DNA of 15,921 bases from an uncultured Collinsella sp. (lineage in GTDB: Bacteria; Actinomycetota; Coriobacteriia; Coriobacteriales; Coriobacteriaceae): the NCBI GenBank assembly GCA_900549535.1, contig UROR01000037.1:1-15921 (forward strand), written 5' to 3'. Made by a program: the position numbers and the translations under genes. Positions 1-7,600 of the stretch are shown piece after piece. Numbering within the stretch: position 1 is the first letter of the stretch; every line of letters starts with the position of its first letter. The notes beneath the pieces were generated by a model. It ran no database searches and was not told the origin of the DNA. It saw only the letters and a program-made list of their open reading frames with translations.

Positions 1-12
1 ACGTTCAACTTC

Positions 13-46
13 AAGGGCGCGACCAGAAGGTCAGCGCCCTTTCGTT
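13..46 (+). terminator. Intrinsic terminator of the gene upstream of the window
   Basis: Bases 13-20 (AAGGGCGC) pair with 34-41 (GCGCCCTT). Inside them 21-24 (GACC) pairs with 29-32 (GGTC) around an AGAA tetraloop, leaving a one-base bulge at 33. The 3' arm runs into TTTCGTTT. This is a strong GC hairpin with a broken T tract, so a plus-strand gene probably ends just before base 1. The T tract is imperfect. Confidence 0.7.
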
Positions 47-127
47 TCACGTCACCTTGTCTCAAATGCGGCCCGCTTGCTGACATTGCCAAAACATCGG
101 CGTTGCCGTTGTCGCTGGCACATGGGG

Positions 128-177
128 GGTGACACTTGGGGACGTTCCTTTTCTGCCGGCACCTGGGGACACTCCTT
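128..177 (+). repeat. 50-bp intergenic repeat, copy A
   Basis: This stretch matches 1678-1727 at about 44 of 50 positions by hand alignment, in the same orientation. Each copy is two related half-units of about 20 bases, one containing TGGGGACGTTCCTT and one containing GGGACACTCCTT, separated by a short TGCC-containing spacer. No open frame is associated with it. The two copies bracket the padR operon. I recognise this style of repeat from coriobacterial intergenic regions, but the family name and mobilising enzyme are not visible here. Confidence 0.75.
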
Positions 178-180
178 ATA

Positions 181-232
181 GTCGTTGGGGACGTTCTTGA
201 ATGACTAGTCGTCTAAGAACGTCCCCAATGAC
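181..232 (+). repeat. Perfect-stem inverted repeat built on the GGGGACGTTC motif
   Basis: Bases 185-198 (TTGGGGACGTTCTT) are the exact reverse complement of 215-228. The stem extends outward to 181 and 232 with one G-T position. The loop is 16 bases. The arms carry the same GGGGACGTTC core as the repeat at 128-177, so the two belong to one repeat cluster. It lies between the end of the minus-strand padR operon and the upstream gene, so it could also act as a transcription barrier, although no T run follows on either strand. Confidence 0.7.
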
Positions 233-310
233 TAGGTCATAAGGCCCCGAGCGCGGCGTGCTCACGCCCGTCGTGGTGTGCCCGAAGGGGGATGGCTGCT
301 ACGAGCTCGA

Positions 311-574
311 TCATTTGCGAGGAGAAGACGAACCAGTCGTTGCAGATCCAATATGGATCTCGCCAACCTCGGCAAGCTGCTCGATGAGTGGAAGCCCTGC
401 CGGGTCGTCTATTTCAACACCACCCAGAATGATGGTGTCATCGCGCAGGTCGATCTGTGTGTTGAACACAGCGAGGTTAAAGCCGGAGGCTACAAATCCG
501 ATAGCAGCCAGGACGAGCCCCGTGGCAACAAGCCCACCCGCTACGGCAAGGTAAATCCTTTTTACGCTGGACAT
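311..574 (-). CDS. Short single-pass membrane protein, third gene of the PadR operon (possible truncated DUF4097-type protein)
   Basis: The protein has 87 residues. A short basic N-terminus (MSSVKR) is followed by one hydrophobic helix at about residues 7-30, rich in Gly, Ala and Val, and then a polar tail with an alternating hydrophobic/acidic pattern (around IDLRDDTIILGGVEID). The start has a good ribosome site, AAGGAG eight bases upstream, and lies 14 bases after the stop of the HAAS gene, so it is co-transcribed. In known PadR-HAAS operons the third gene often encodes a membrane-anchored DUF4097 'putative adhesin' of a few hundred residues. This product has a comparable anchor but ends early, 80-140 bases before a repeat cluster, so it may be a truncated remnant. 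It could also be a genuine small protein. I do not recognise a family with certainty. Confidence 0.7.
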   Translation of the reverse strand: MSSVKRIYLAVAGGLVATGLVLAAIGFVASGFNLAVFNTQIDLRDDTIILGGVEIDDPAGLPLIEQLAEVGEIHIGSATTGSSSPRK

Positions 575-588
575 GTTTGCACTCCTTC

Positions 589-1221
589 CTATGCCGTGAG
601 CGGCGCCGCTTCGGCGCCCATGCGGCTCTTATTGCCTCGATCTTTCCAGAAGGGCGAAACGGCTTTCTTCGCCCAAAGGGCAGAGAGGCGCGCGATCTGC
701 TTGGACGCCGTCCAGGCACCGGCTCCCGCGAGGAGCGCCACACCGATGGAAGCGAATCCCATTCCCATCGAGGTTAAAACGTACGGAACATGCCCGATAA
801 TGATGCCGTCCACGGTGAACAGGAGCCCCACCACGCCCGCGCCCCCGAATGCCGCGGCCACGATCCACACGCAGAGCGCAAGAACCCAAATGCAGATGTA
901 GACTGTAGCGGCAACGGCGACGAACGCGAGCAGCAGCGGAATCCATACCGGAGAACCCACGATGGCGAGCGCCCATAGAAGCGCCGTGCTCTTGCGCTTG
1001 GTCCTCGCAATTGCGCGCGGCACGGCGGGCAGTTCGTCGAGCGTTGCCTCGGCGACCTCACCGGGCGTGCCCATGGCGGCCACAGCCTCGGCCTCCGTCA
1101 TGCCGTCCTCCATACGGTCGGCGATGGCCTCCGCGTAGAACTCCTGCGTTTCCTTTACCTGATCTGCCGGCAGGCAGGCCAGAAGCTCGCCCAGCCGGTT
1201 CAAGAACTCATCGCGCGTCAT
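589..1221 (-). CDS. HAAS/DUF1700 domain integral membrane protein
   Basis: The protein has 210 residues. The N-terminal 65 residues are a soluble helical module (MTRDEFLNRLGELL, then LPADQVKETQEFYAEAI and a MGTPGEVA turn), the signature I know from the DUF1700/HAAS family (HAAS = helical module associated with PadR signalling). A basic linker (ARTKRKS, about 72-78) leads to about four membrane segments between residues 79 and 175, then a basic cytoplasmic tail. The gene start overlaps the end of padR by 14 bases, a sign of translational coupling. In this family the soluble helices face the cytoplasm and are thought to work with the PadR partner; a specific ligand is not known. The function is inferred from family and context, and no catalytic motif is visible. 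Confidence 0.88.
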   Translation of the reverse strand: MTRDEFLNRLGELLACLPADQVKETQEFYAEAIADRMEDGMTEAEAVAAMGTPGEVAEATLDELPAVPRAIARTKRKSTALLWALAIVGSPVWIPLLLAFVAVAATVYICIWVLALCVWIVAAAFGGAGVVGLLFTVDGIIIGHVPYVLTSMGMGFASIGVALLAGAGAWTASKQIARLSALWAKKAVSPFWKDRGNKSRMGAEAAPLTA

Positions 1222-1528
1222 GGTGCGCCCCCTCCACGTAACGGTAGATCTCCTGCCCGGATGGCCATTCGTCGAGGAACTCGGCGATACGCTCGCGCCC
1301 GGCGTCCGTGATGCGGTAGTACCTCCGCAGCCGCCCGTTGTGCTCGGCGGAGCGCGCGGTGATGCAGCCCGCCTTCTCCAGGCGCTTGAGCAACGGATAG
1401 AGCGTGGATTCCGTGAGCCCCATACTCGCGGGCACGTCCTTCACGATCTGATAGCCGTAGGATTCCTCGCCCGAGACGGCCGCGAGCACGCAGGCCTCGA
1501 GGAAGCCGCGCTTCATCTGTGCCTCCAT
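1208..1528 (-). CDS. PadR-family transcriptional repressor
   Basis: The protein has 106 residues and a winged-helix fold: MKRGFLEACVLAAVSG, then SYGYQIVKDV, the recognition-helix region STLYPLLKRLEKAGCI, and the beta-wing GRLRRYYRITDAGR. These are hallmark PadR motifs. The length matches the short PadR subclass, which dimerises through the C-terminal helix. The start at 1528 is chosen because AAAGGAGG sits about 7 bases upstream. A longer in-frame start at 1594 would lie inside the promoter, overlapping the -35 box. It is the first gene of a three-gene minus-strand operon and overlaps the HAAS gene by 14 bases. The dyad over its own promoter predicts autorepression. The inducer is unknown. 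Confidence 0.93.
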   Translation of the reverse strand: MEAQMKRGFLEACVLAAVSGEESYGYQIVKDVPASMGLTESTLYPLLKRLEKAGCITARSAEHNGRLRRYYRITDAGRERIAEFLDEWPSGQEIYRYVEGAHHDAR

Positions 1529-1545
1529 CCGCACACCTCCTTTCG

Positions 1546-1594
1546 TAGTATACTGTGTAACACCTACTATATGACACATAGTATATGATGTCAA
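1546..1594 (-). promoter_or_regulatory. padR operon promoter with overlapping operator dyads
   Basis: Read on the minus strand, TTGACA (plus positions 1589-1594) is followed by exactly 17 bases and then TATAGT (1566-1571), a near-consensus sigma-70 type promoter. An inverted repeat TACTAT-N7-ATAGTA spans 1565-1583, covering the -10 box and half the spacer. A second perfect palindrome, AGTATACT, lies at 1547-1554 and GTGTAACAC at 1555-1563, near the predicted start of transcription. AT-rich dyads at the promoter are typical PadR operators. Binding itself is inferred. Confidence 0.8.
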
Positions 1595-1633
1595 CAGTTG
1601 TCGTATAGGGAGTCCGGTCTGTCTGTCCCCTGC

Positions 1634-1668
1634 GGGTACTCATTGGGGACGTACTTAAATGAGTGCCC
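1634..1668 (+). repeat. Hairpin carrying the GGGGACGT motif in its loop
   Basis: Bases 1634-1644 (GGGTACTCATT) pair with 1658-1668 (AATGAGTGCCC), with one G-T position. The 13-base loop contains GGGGACGT. It directly precedes copy B of the 50-bp repeat, as the related hairpin at 181-232 directly follows copy A. It is part of the same repeat cluster. Confidence 0.6.
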
Positions 1669-1677
1669 ATCGCTCAA

Positions 1678-1727
1678 GGTGGCACCTGGGGACGTTCCTT
1701 ATGTGCCGGCACTTTGGGACACTCCTT
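1678..1727 (+). repeat. 50-bp intergenic repeat, copy B
   Basis: Direct copy of 128-177 with about six differences in 50 bases. It contains the same pair of half-units (GGGGACGTTCCTT and GGGACACTCCTT). It lies between the divergent padR operon and cutC. The rest of 1595-1812 holds the padR -35 region, the hairpin at 1634-1668 and about 85 bases before cutC, with no confident plus-strand promoter. Confidence 0.75.
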
Positions 1728-1812
1728 GTCAAGGTTTTGTTCCATCGTGCGGGTTGCTATTTAACGTGCGACAATGCCGTGTGGAAATCGAAATGTCTCC
1801 CGGGGGCTATCT

Positions 1813-2490
1813 ATGCTATATGAATTTTGCGCCGAGAACTTTGAGCGTGTGCCGGCGGCTATCGATGCCGGTGCTAAGCGCATCGAGTTGTGCGACAACC
1901 TTGCCGTCGGTGGTACCACGCCCTCGGCCGGCGTTATCAGCACTACGGTCAGCTATGCTCACGAGCATGACGCGCGAGTGATGTGCATGATTCGTCCGCG
2001 TGGTGGCGACTTTCATTACAACCAGGACGAGCTGCGCATGATGGAGATGGACCTGGGCCTTGCTGTGAGCGCCGGCGTTGACGGCCTGGTCTTTGGCTGC
2101 TGCAAGCCCTGTGCCAGCGGCTGGGCGCTCGACGAGCTCACCCTCGGCGCCCTCGTGATGGCTACGGGCTGCGCGACCGAGGAGTGCAAGCGCGGGGCCA
2201 TCGATATCACCTTTCACATGGCCTTTGACCAGCTCTCGCTCGAGGCTCAGCTCGATGCCATTGACACACTCGCCGACTGCGGCATCACGCGCATCCTGAC
2301 GCATGGTGGTGCTGCCGGAACGCCGATCGAGGACAACCTGGAGCACCTGTCGCGTCTTGTCGAGTATGCGGGCGACCGCCTGACCATCCTTCCCGGTGGC
2401 GGCATTTCCACGGTCAATCGCGATACCGTGGCGGCGGCACTGGGCGTCTCCGAGCTCCATGGCACCAAGATCGTGCCACTGGAGGTATAA
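1813..2490 (+). CDS. cutC: CutC family TIM-barrel protein
   Basis: The protein has 225 residues and is recognised by the CutC motifs in order: RIELCDNLAVGGTTPS (23-38), MIRPRGGDFHYN (59-70), DITFHMAFD (131-139), RILTHGG (160-166), ILPGGGI (192-198) and ELHGT (214-218). CutC was linked to copper tolerance in E. coli, but its enzymatic role is not settled, so the copper label should be read with caution. The start at 1813 is the first Met aligning with the family N-terminus (MLYEFCAENFE); a run of G bases about 6 bases upstream is a weak ribosome site. An in-frame ATG at 1774 would add 13 unrelated residues. The protein is slightly short at the C-terminus compared with E. coli CutC (about 248). 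The next gene begins 3 bases after its stop. Confidence 0.93.
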   Translation: MLYEFCAENFERVPAAIDAGAKRIELCDNLAVGGTTPSAGVISTTVSYAHEHDARVMCMIRPRGGDFHYNQDELRMMEMDLGLAVSAGVDGLVFGCCKPCASGWALDELTLGALVMATGCATEECKRGAIDITFHMAFDQLSLEAQLDAIDTLADCGITRILTHGGAAGTPIEDNLEHLSRLVEYAGDRLTILPGGGISTVNRDTVAAALGVSELHGTKIVPLEV

Positions 2491-2493
2491 CCC

Positions 2494-3291
2494 GTGGCGC
2501 TGGTATTTGACGTTCAACAGGCGAACGGTAAGCCCGACGACAACCGTCGTCCCGGCACCGCGTGCCCCTTTTGCGATACCGAGGAACTCGCCAATATCAT
2601 CCGGCGCGACGGTGACTGCATCTGGCTCGAGAATAAGTTTAAGACCTTGCGGGCCACTCGCCAGACCGTATTGATTGAGTCGTCCGACCACGACGCCGAC
2701 CTGGTGACCTATGCGCCGAACGAGCTGCATCATGTTATGCGGTTTGCTCTGGATTGCTGGCAGTGGATGATTGACTCCCGACAGTATCGCAGCGTTCTCA
2801 TGTACAAGAACAAGGGTCCACTTTCGGGCGGCAGTCTGGTCCATCCGCACATGCAGATTGTAGGTTTGGAGCAGGAAGACGGCTATGCTTCGCTGACTTC
2901 CGCCAATTTCGAAGGAATCAATGTCTGGCAACAGGGGAGAATCTCGGTCAATATCTCAACCGAACCGATCATGGGGTTCTTTGAGATCAACGTTTCAGCC
3001 CCGCAGGGAATCGCCGCCAGCGATGACGCGCGAGACCAAGCCGAGGCGGATCTCTTTGCCAATGCGATCCAGGTGGCTCTGCGCTATATCCTAAACGGGC
3101 ACCACGGTGGTCGCGCAGAGTCGTACAACTTGTTCTTCTATCACCTGGGCGGTCGGACCATTGCCAAGGCGCTGCCGCGTTGGGTGGTTTCGCCCTACTT
3201 TGTCGGCTATCGTTTGGCCCAAGTCAATGCCGAGACGACGCTCGATATCGATGCTGAGCGTCTGCGTGCGCATCTGGAAACGCTCGTATAG
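2494..3291 (+). CDS. GalT/HIT-like DUF4931 domain protein
   Basis: The protein has 265 residues and a GTG start. The ribosome site GGAGG lies inside the last codons of cutC, 8 bases before the GTG, so the two genes are translationally linked. Two features point to the galactose-1-phosphate uridylyltransferase branch of the HIT superfamily: a CPFC pair (C24, C27), likely zinc-binding, and GGSLVHPHMQ with the His-Pro-His core (H117, H119). The region NLFFYHLGGRT near residue 210 is also GalT-like. Classical GalT has about 340 residues and sits with galactose genes; neither holds here. I therefore call it a DUF4931-type nucleotidyl transferase or hydrolase of unknown substrate. It is the last gene before a convergent transporter gene, with only 30 bases between them. 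Confidence 0.82.
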   Translation: MALVFDVQQANGKPDDNRRPGTACPFCDTEELANIIRRDGDCIWLENKFKTLRATRQTVLIESSDHDADLVTYAPNELHHVMRFALDCWQWMIDSRQYRSVLMYKNKGPLSGGSLVHPHMQIVGLEQEDGYASLTSANFEGINVWQQGRISVNISTEPIMGFFEINVSAPQGIAASDDARDQAEADLFANAIQVALRYILNGHHGGRAESYNLFFYHLGGRTIAKALPRWVVSPYFVGYRLAQVNAETTLDIDAERLRAHLETLV

Positions 3292-3321
3292 CAAGACTAA
3301 CACCCGCGTAATGCGGACAGC

Positions 3322-4320
3322 CTAGCGCGCCATGGCGTCGCGGCCGGCTTCGACCCGCTTGCGCTGTTTGGTGCGCTCCTCGCCGGTCAGGCGCTCAAAG
3401 AGGTGTCCGATAATTGAGGCCAACACCTGCTGAAACAGCGTGCCGCACATGACGGGGAATACCACTTCGCCGGGAAAATACTGCGTGGCGATGACGGCAC
3501 CCGAAGAGATGTTGCGCATGCCGCAGGTAAAGCACATGGTGGTCGTCTCGCTATACGGCAGGTGCAGGGCCCGGGCGATCAGGACGCCGATGATAAAGCC
3601 GCTGATGGCGAACACCAGGATAAAGAGCGCGACTTCTAAGCGCTCAACATTCATGTGTAGCACGTACTCGCTCATAGCGGTGGAGTTGGACGCGATGACG
3701 CCCATCATCATGAACTTGCAGGCGGGCGAGAGCGCGGGGGAGAGTTTCTCGTGGCCCCAGCCGCGCGTGAGTTCATTGATGACAATACCGAGCACAGCGG
3801 GGATGGCGATCATAAAGGCCATGTTCTGCATCATGTTCGGCACGTCGATCGAGACGGTGGCGCCCAGCAGGAGCTTGAGCGTAAGCGGAATCGTCACAGG
3901 TGAGATGACCGAGGACGTCAGGATGATGGTGAGCGCGAGCGGGCCGTTGCCGCCGAACATGCTGATCCACATAAAAGCGGTGACGGCCACGGGCACGCTG
4001 TATTCGAGCACAATGCCGCAGACAAGGTTGGGGTTGGAGCCAAAGAATAACGATCCCATGGCATAGGCTGCGATAGGGATAAGCACCGCCGAGACGAGCA
4101 GCGCCAAGACCAGGTGCAGCGGACGGCGGAACACCTCGGTTACCTGGTGAAAGGTGTTGCTGAGCGCACCCTGAAACGTCATAAAGGCAAACAAGGTGGG
4201 AACGATGGGCTTGAGTACGCCAATCTGTTGGGGAAAGAGCACGCCGAGCGCCACGCAAATCGGAACGATGACCTGCATATGCCCCGCGAGAAACTTGCCC
4301 AGTCCAACCCATTGCTTCAT
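3322..4320 (-). CDS. BASS-family (bile acid:sodium symporter-like) transporter
   Basis: The protein has 332 residues, with nine to ten hydrophobic segments spread through it and a basic cytoplasmic tail. Family features include a GALSNTF segment near residue 51, the EYSVPVAVTAF stretch (about 106-116), MFGGNGPLAL (121-130) and the crossover-helix region CGMRNISSGAVIATQYF (about 266-282), which resembles the substrate and sodium binding region of SBF/BASS proteins. Bacterial members move small organic anions such as pantoate or keto acids with sodium; the substrate here cannot be told from the sequence. The start is the first Met of the first hydrophobic region; AAGGGAG lies about 12 bases upstream, a longish spacing. 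The gene faces DUF4931 tail to tail and is divergent from recJ. Confidence 0.87.
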   Translation of the reverse strand: MKQWVGLGKFLAGHMQVIVPICVALGVLFPQQIGVLKPIVPTLFAFMTFQGALSNTFHQVTEVFRRPLHLVLALLVSAVLIPIAAYAMGSLFFGSNPNLVCGIVLEYSVPVAVTAFMWISMFGGNGPLALTIILTSSVISPVTIPLTLKLLLGATVSIDVPNMMQNMAFMIAIPAVLGIVINELTRGWGHEKLSPALSPACKFMMMGVIASNSTAMSEYVLHMNVERLEVALFILVFAISGFIIGVLIARALHLPYSETTTMCFTCGMRNISSGAVIATQYFPGEVVFPVMCGTLFQQVLASIIGHLFERLTGEERTKQRKRVEAGRDAMAR

Positions 4321-4482
4321 ATGCTCTTGTGACTCCCTTTGCCCGTGAACCCGTTTTGAATGGATATGCTAGACGCTCGCATGCGTCCGTGTGGCTGAAA
4401 CGCTCGATTATTTCGAGGCTATTACCGGCATCGTTTACCGAAACCGCGGCGTGCTGCGGCGATTTGCGTCCGCGCTGCACGG

Positions 4483-4488
4483 TATAAT
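4483..4488 (+). promoter_or_regulatory. Probable -10 box of the recJ-rel transcript
   Basis: A perfect TATAAT lies about 110 bases before the chosen recJ start and 57 bases before the upstream mini-ORF. No good -35 box is found at 16-18 bases; TTGCGT at 4464-4469 is only 13 bases away. It is supported only by the -10 match and its position. The remainder of 4321-4544 holds a short hairpin (CTCGA at 4403-4407 with TCGAG at 4413-4417) and no gene. Confidence 0.45.
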
Positions 4489-4544
4489 AAATCCGTTCAA
4501 CAGATCTGCCTGCCGAAGCGGGCATACACAGAGGACTCATCGCT

Positions 4545-4610
4545 ATGAACCGTGAGAGGTATCGCGGCGACCTGCCCCTATCGGGGGTGGGCGCCTATGT
4601 CATCGCTTAA
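4545..4610 (+). CDS. Possible 21-residue leader peptide overlapping the recJ start
   Basis: ATG at 4545 opens a 21-codon frame (MNRERYRGDL...) ending in TAA at 4608-4610. AGAGGA sits 9 bases before the ATG, a better-placed ribosome site than that of recJ. The frame overlaps the likely recJ start (ATG 4597) by 14 bases in another frame, so it could couple recJ translation to its own. No known peptide family is recognised. It may equally be chance. Confidence 0.3.
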   Translation: MNRERYRGDLPLSGVGAYVIA

Positions 4611-7600
4611 GACGACGCATCGCTGGGCGGTCGCTCGGCAAAACCCCGAGCTCGAAAAGGAGCTTTCGGCTGGTCTGGGCATACCCGGGCTGGTGGCGCG
4701 CATTATGGTTGCGCACGGCATTGCATCCATCGAGGAAGGCCAGCTGTTTTTGACGCCTTCGCTCGATCGCGACTGGGCCGACCCACTCATTATTCCGGGC
4801 ATGGCGGTCGTTGCCGACCGCGTCGAGCGCGCTATTCGCAACCACGAGCACATCGCGGTCTTTGGCGATTTTGACGTTGACGGCATTACGTCGACTTGTC
4901 TGTTGACCGAGGCGCTACGTTCGTTTGGCGCCAACGTCACGCCGTTTATTCCGCATCGCTTTGACGAGGGCTACGGCCTGTCGCGTGCGGCGCTCGACCG
5001 CGTCAACGAGCTCGCCCAACCCAACCTGATCGTGACCGTCGATAACGGCATTGCCGCCAAGGAGGAGGTCTCCTATCTGGAGAGCCTGGGGATCGATTTG
5101 GTGGTCACGGACCATCACGAGCCGTCCGACCAGGTGCCGCAGGGCGTGCCCCTGACCGACCCCAAGCTCGAGGACGAGGGTCCCTCGCGCGAGCTTGCCG
5201 GTGCCGGCGTGGCGCTCAAGCTGGTGCAGGTCCTGGGCGAGCGTTTGGGCAAGCCGTCGTATTGGCGTTCGCTGATCGAGGTCGCGGCGCTGGGCACCGT
5301 GTCCGACATGATGCCGCTCACGCCCGAGAATCGCGCACTGGTCGCCGAGGGCATCCAGCAGATGCGCGTGACGGCCCGTCCCGGCTATATCGCGCTTGCC
5401 GCACTTGCCAAGGCCGACCTTTCTACCATTACGGCCGACGGCCTGTCGTTTTCGCTCATCCCTCGTCTGAATGCTGCCGGCCGCATGGCTGATCCCAAGC
5501 TGGCGCTCGACCTGCTGCTTGCCCGCGATCCTATCGAGGCAAGTGCACTGGCAGCCGAGCTCGAGGAAATCAACCGTCAGCGCCGCGAGATCGAGGCGGA
5601 GCTCACACGCGACGCCATGGCAAAGGTCGAGGAGACCTATGACGGCGGTCGCGCAATCGTCGTGGGTGGCGAGGGCTGGCACGAGGGCGTCAAGGGTATC
5701 GTAGCGAGCCGCCTGACCAACCGCTATCACGTGCCGGCGCTGCTGTTCTCGATCGAGGACGGTATCGCGCGCGGCTCTGGTCGCTCGGTGGGCAAAGTTA
5801 ACCTGTTTGACGCCGTCGAGCGCTGTTCCGACCTGCTGATTCGTCGCGGCGGACATGCCGGTGCGGTGGGTGTGACCATCGAGGCATCCAAGCTCGATGA
5901 GTTCCGCCGCCGCCTTTCCGCCGTGCTATCGGAGCTTCCCGCCGAGGACTTTGAAGACACCGACGAGGTCGCCGCCACCGTCGACCTTTCCGAGCTGAAT
6001 ATCGAGACCATCGAGCAGATCTCCCGCCTTGAGCCGTTTGGCCAGGGCAACAAGGTGCCGCTGCTGGCTGCCGAGGGCGTGACGATGTGCGACCGCGCCG
6101 TGGTGGGCAAAACCGGCGAGCATATGCGCTTTGTGGCGACCGATGGCGCCGCGAGTGTGCCGGCCATTATGTTCCGCGTGCCGCAAATCGATAAGCTCAT
6201 CAACTGCGATAGCGCTGTCGACTTGGTGTTCGAGGCCGTTGCCGAGCATTGGCAGGGGCGTGTGAAGCCCAAGCTCATGATCAAGGATGTTCTGGTCCGC
6301 GATACCACGCTGCCCAGCGTCGACGATCCGGCATGCGAGCTTCGTCGTGGCGTGCAGCCGGCGGATTTCGGCCTGCGCCTGGAGTCGCGTAAGCGCGAGA
6401 CGCTCGCCCAGCTTTCCTATACCGAGCTCACGCGCTCGCTTATCCATAGCTTTATCGGATCGAACCAGCCGCACCGCGCGCAGGCTGAGGCGCTCGATGC
6501 CTTGGCCGACCACCAGAGTGTCTTGGCCGTTATGGGAACGGGCCGCGGCAAGTCTCTCATCTTCCATGTACATGCTGCGCGCGAGGCTGTCCTTCGCGGA
6601 CGTGCGAGTATCTTTGTCTATCCGCTGCGCGCGCTTGTTGCCGACCAGGCCTATCACCTCTCGTCGACGATGGCAGCGCTTGGCATTGGCGTTGGCGTGC
6701 TGACCGGCGAGACCGTGGAGGCCGCACGCGATGATGTGTTCGCCGGCCTAGCTTCGGGCCGCACCGGTATCGTGCTCACGACGCCCGAGTTCCTATCTAT
6801 CCACCGTGACCGCTTCGCGCGTTCGGGCCGCATCGGCTTTGTCGTTATCGATGAGGCGCACCACGCCGGCCTTGCCAAGGGCGGCGACCGCAGCGCCTAT
6901 CTCGACATGCCCGATATCCTCAAAGCCCTGGGCGACCCGGTTGTTATGGCTGCGACGGCCACCGCGACGGCTCCGGTCGTGGCCGAGCTTGCCCGCATGC
7001 TGCCGATTACTCGCACGGTGGTCGACGAGACGGTGCGCGAGAACCTGCAGCTCGAGGACGACCGCGACCTTGCGAGCCGCGAGAACCGTTTGGTGTCGAT
7101 CGTGGCGACGGGGGAGAAGACCGTCATTTACGTCAATTCGCGCGACCAGTCCGTGGCGCTCGCCAAGACGTTGCGCAAGCGTGTGCCCGATTGCGCAACC
7201 CATATCGCGTTCTATAACGCGGGGCTTGCGCGCTCCGATCGCCGCCGCGTGGAGGAAGCATTCCGAGACGGAAGCCTCAGCTGCATCGTCTCGACCTCTG
7301 CCTTTGGCGAGGGCGTCAACCTTCCCGATATTCGCCATGTCGTGCTCTATCACATGCCGTTTGGCGCGATTGAGTTTAACCAGATGAGTGGCCGCGCCGG
7401 TCGCGATGGACAGCCCGCCGTGATTCACCTGCTCTATTCGTCGCGCGACGCCCGCATTAACGAGCGCCTACTCGACTGCTATGCGCCCGAGCGCGACGAG
7501 CTCGTCACGCTCTATCGCGCGCTGCAAACCATGTGGCGCTCCAACCGCGGCAAGACCGGGGACGATTCCTTTAGCGCGAGCGATATCGACATCGCGCAGA

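Noticed and set aside
128..232. Short CRISPR-like repeats
   Set aside because: There are only two or three related motifs, without regular spacers or cas genes. The hairpin structure and second copy at 1678 fit an intergenic repeat instead.
1816..2931. 371-residue minus-strand open frame opposite cutC and DUF4931
   Set aside because: It spans two well-supported genes on the other strand and shows no recognisable domain. It is a shadow of codon bias.
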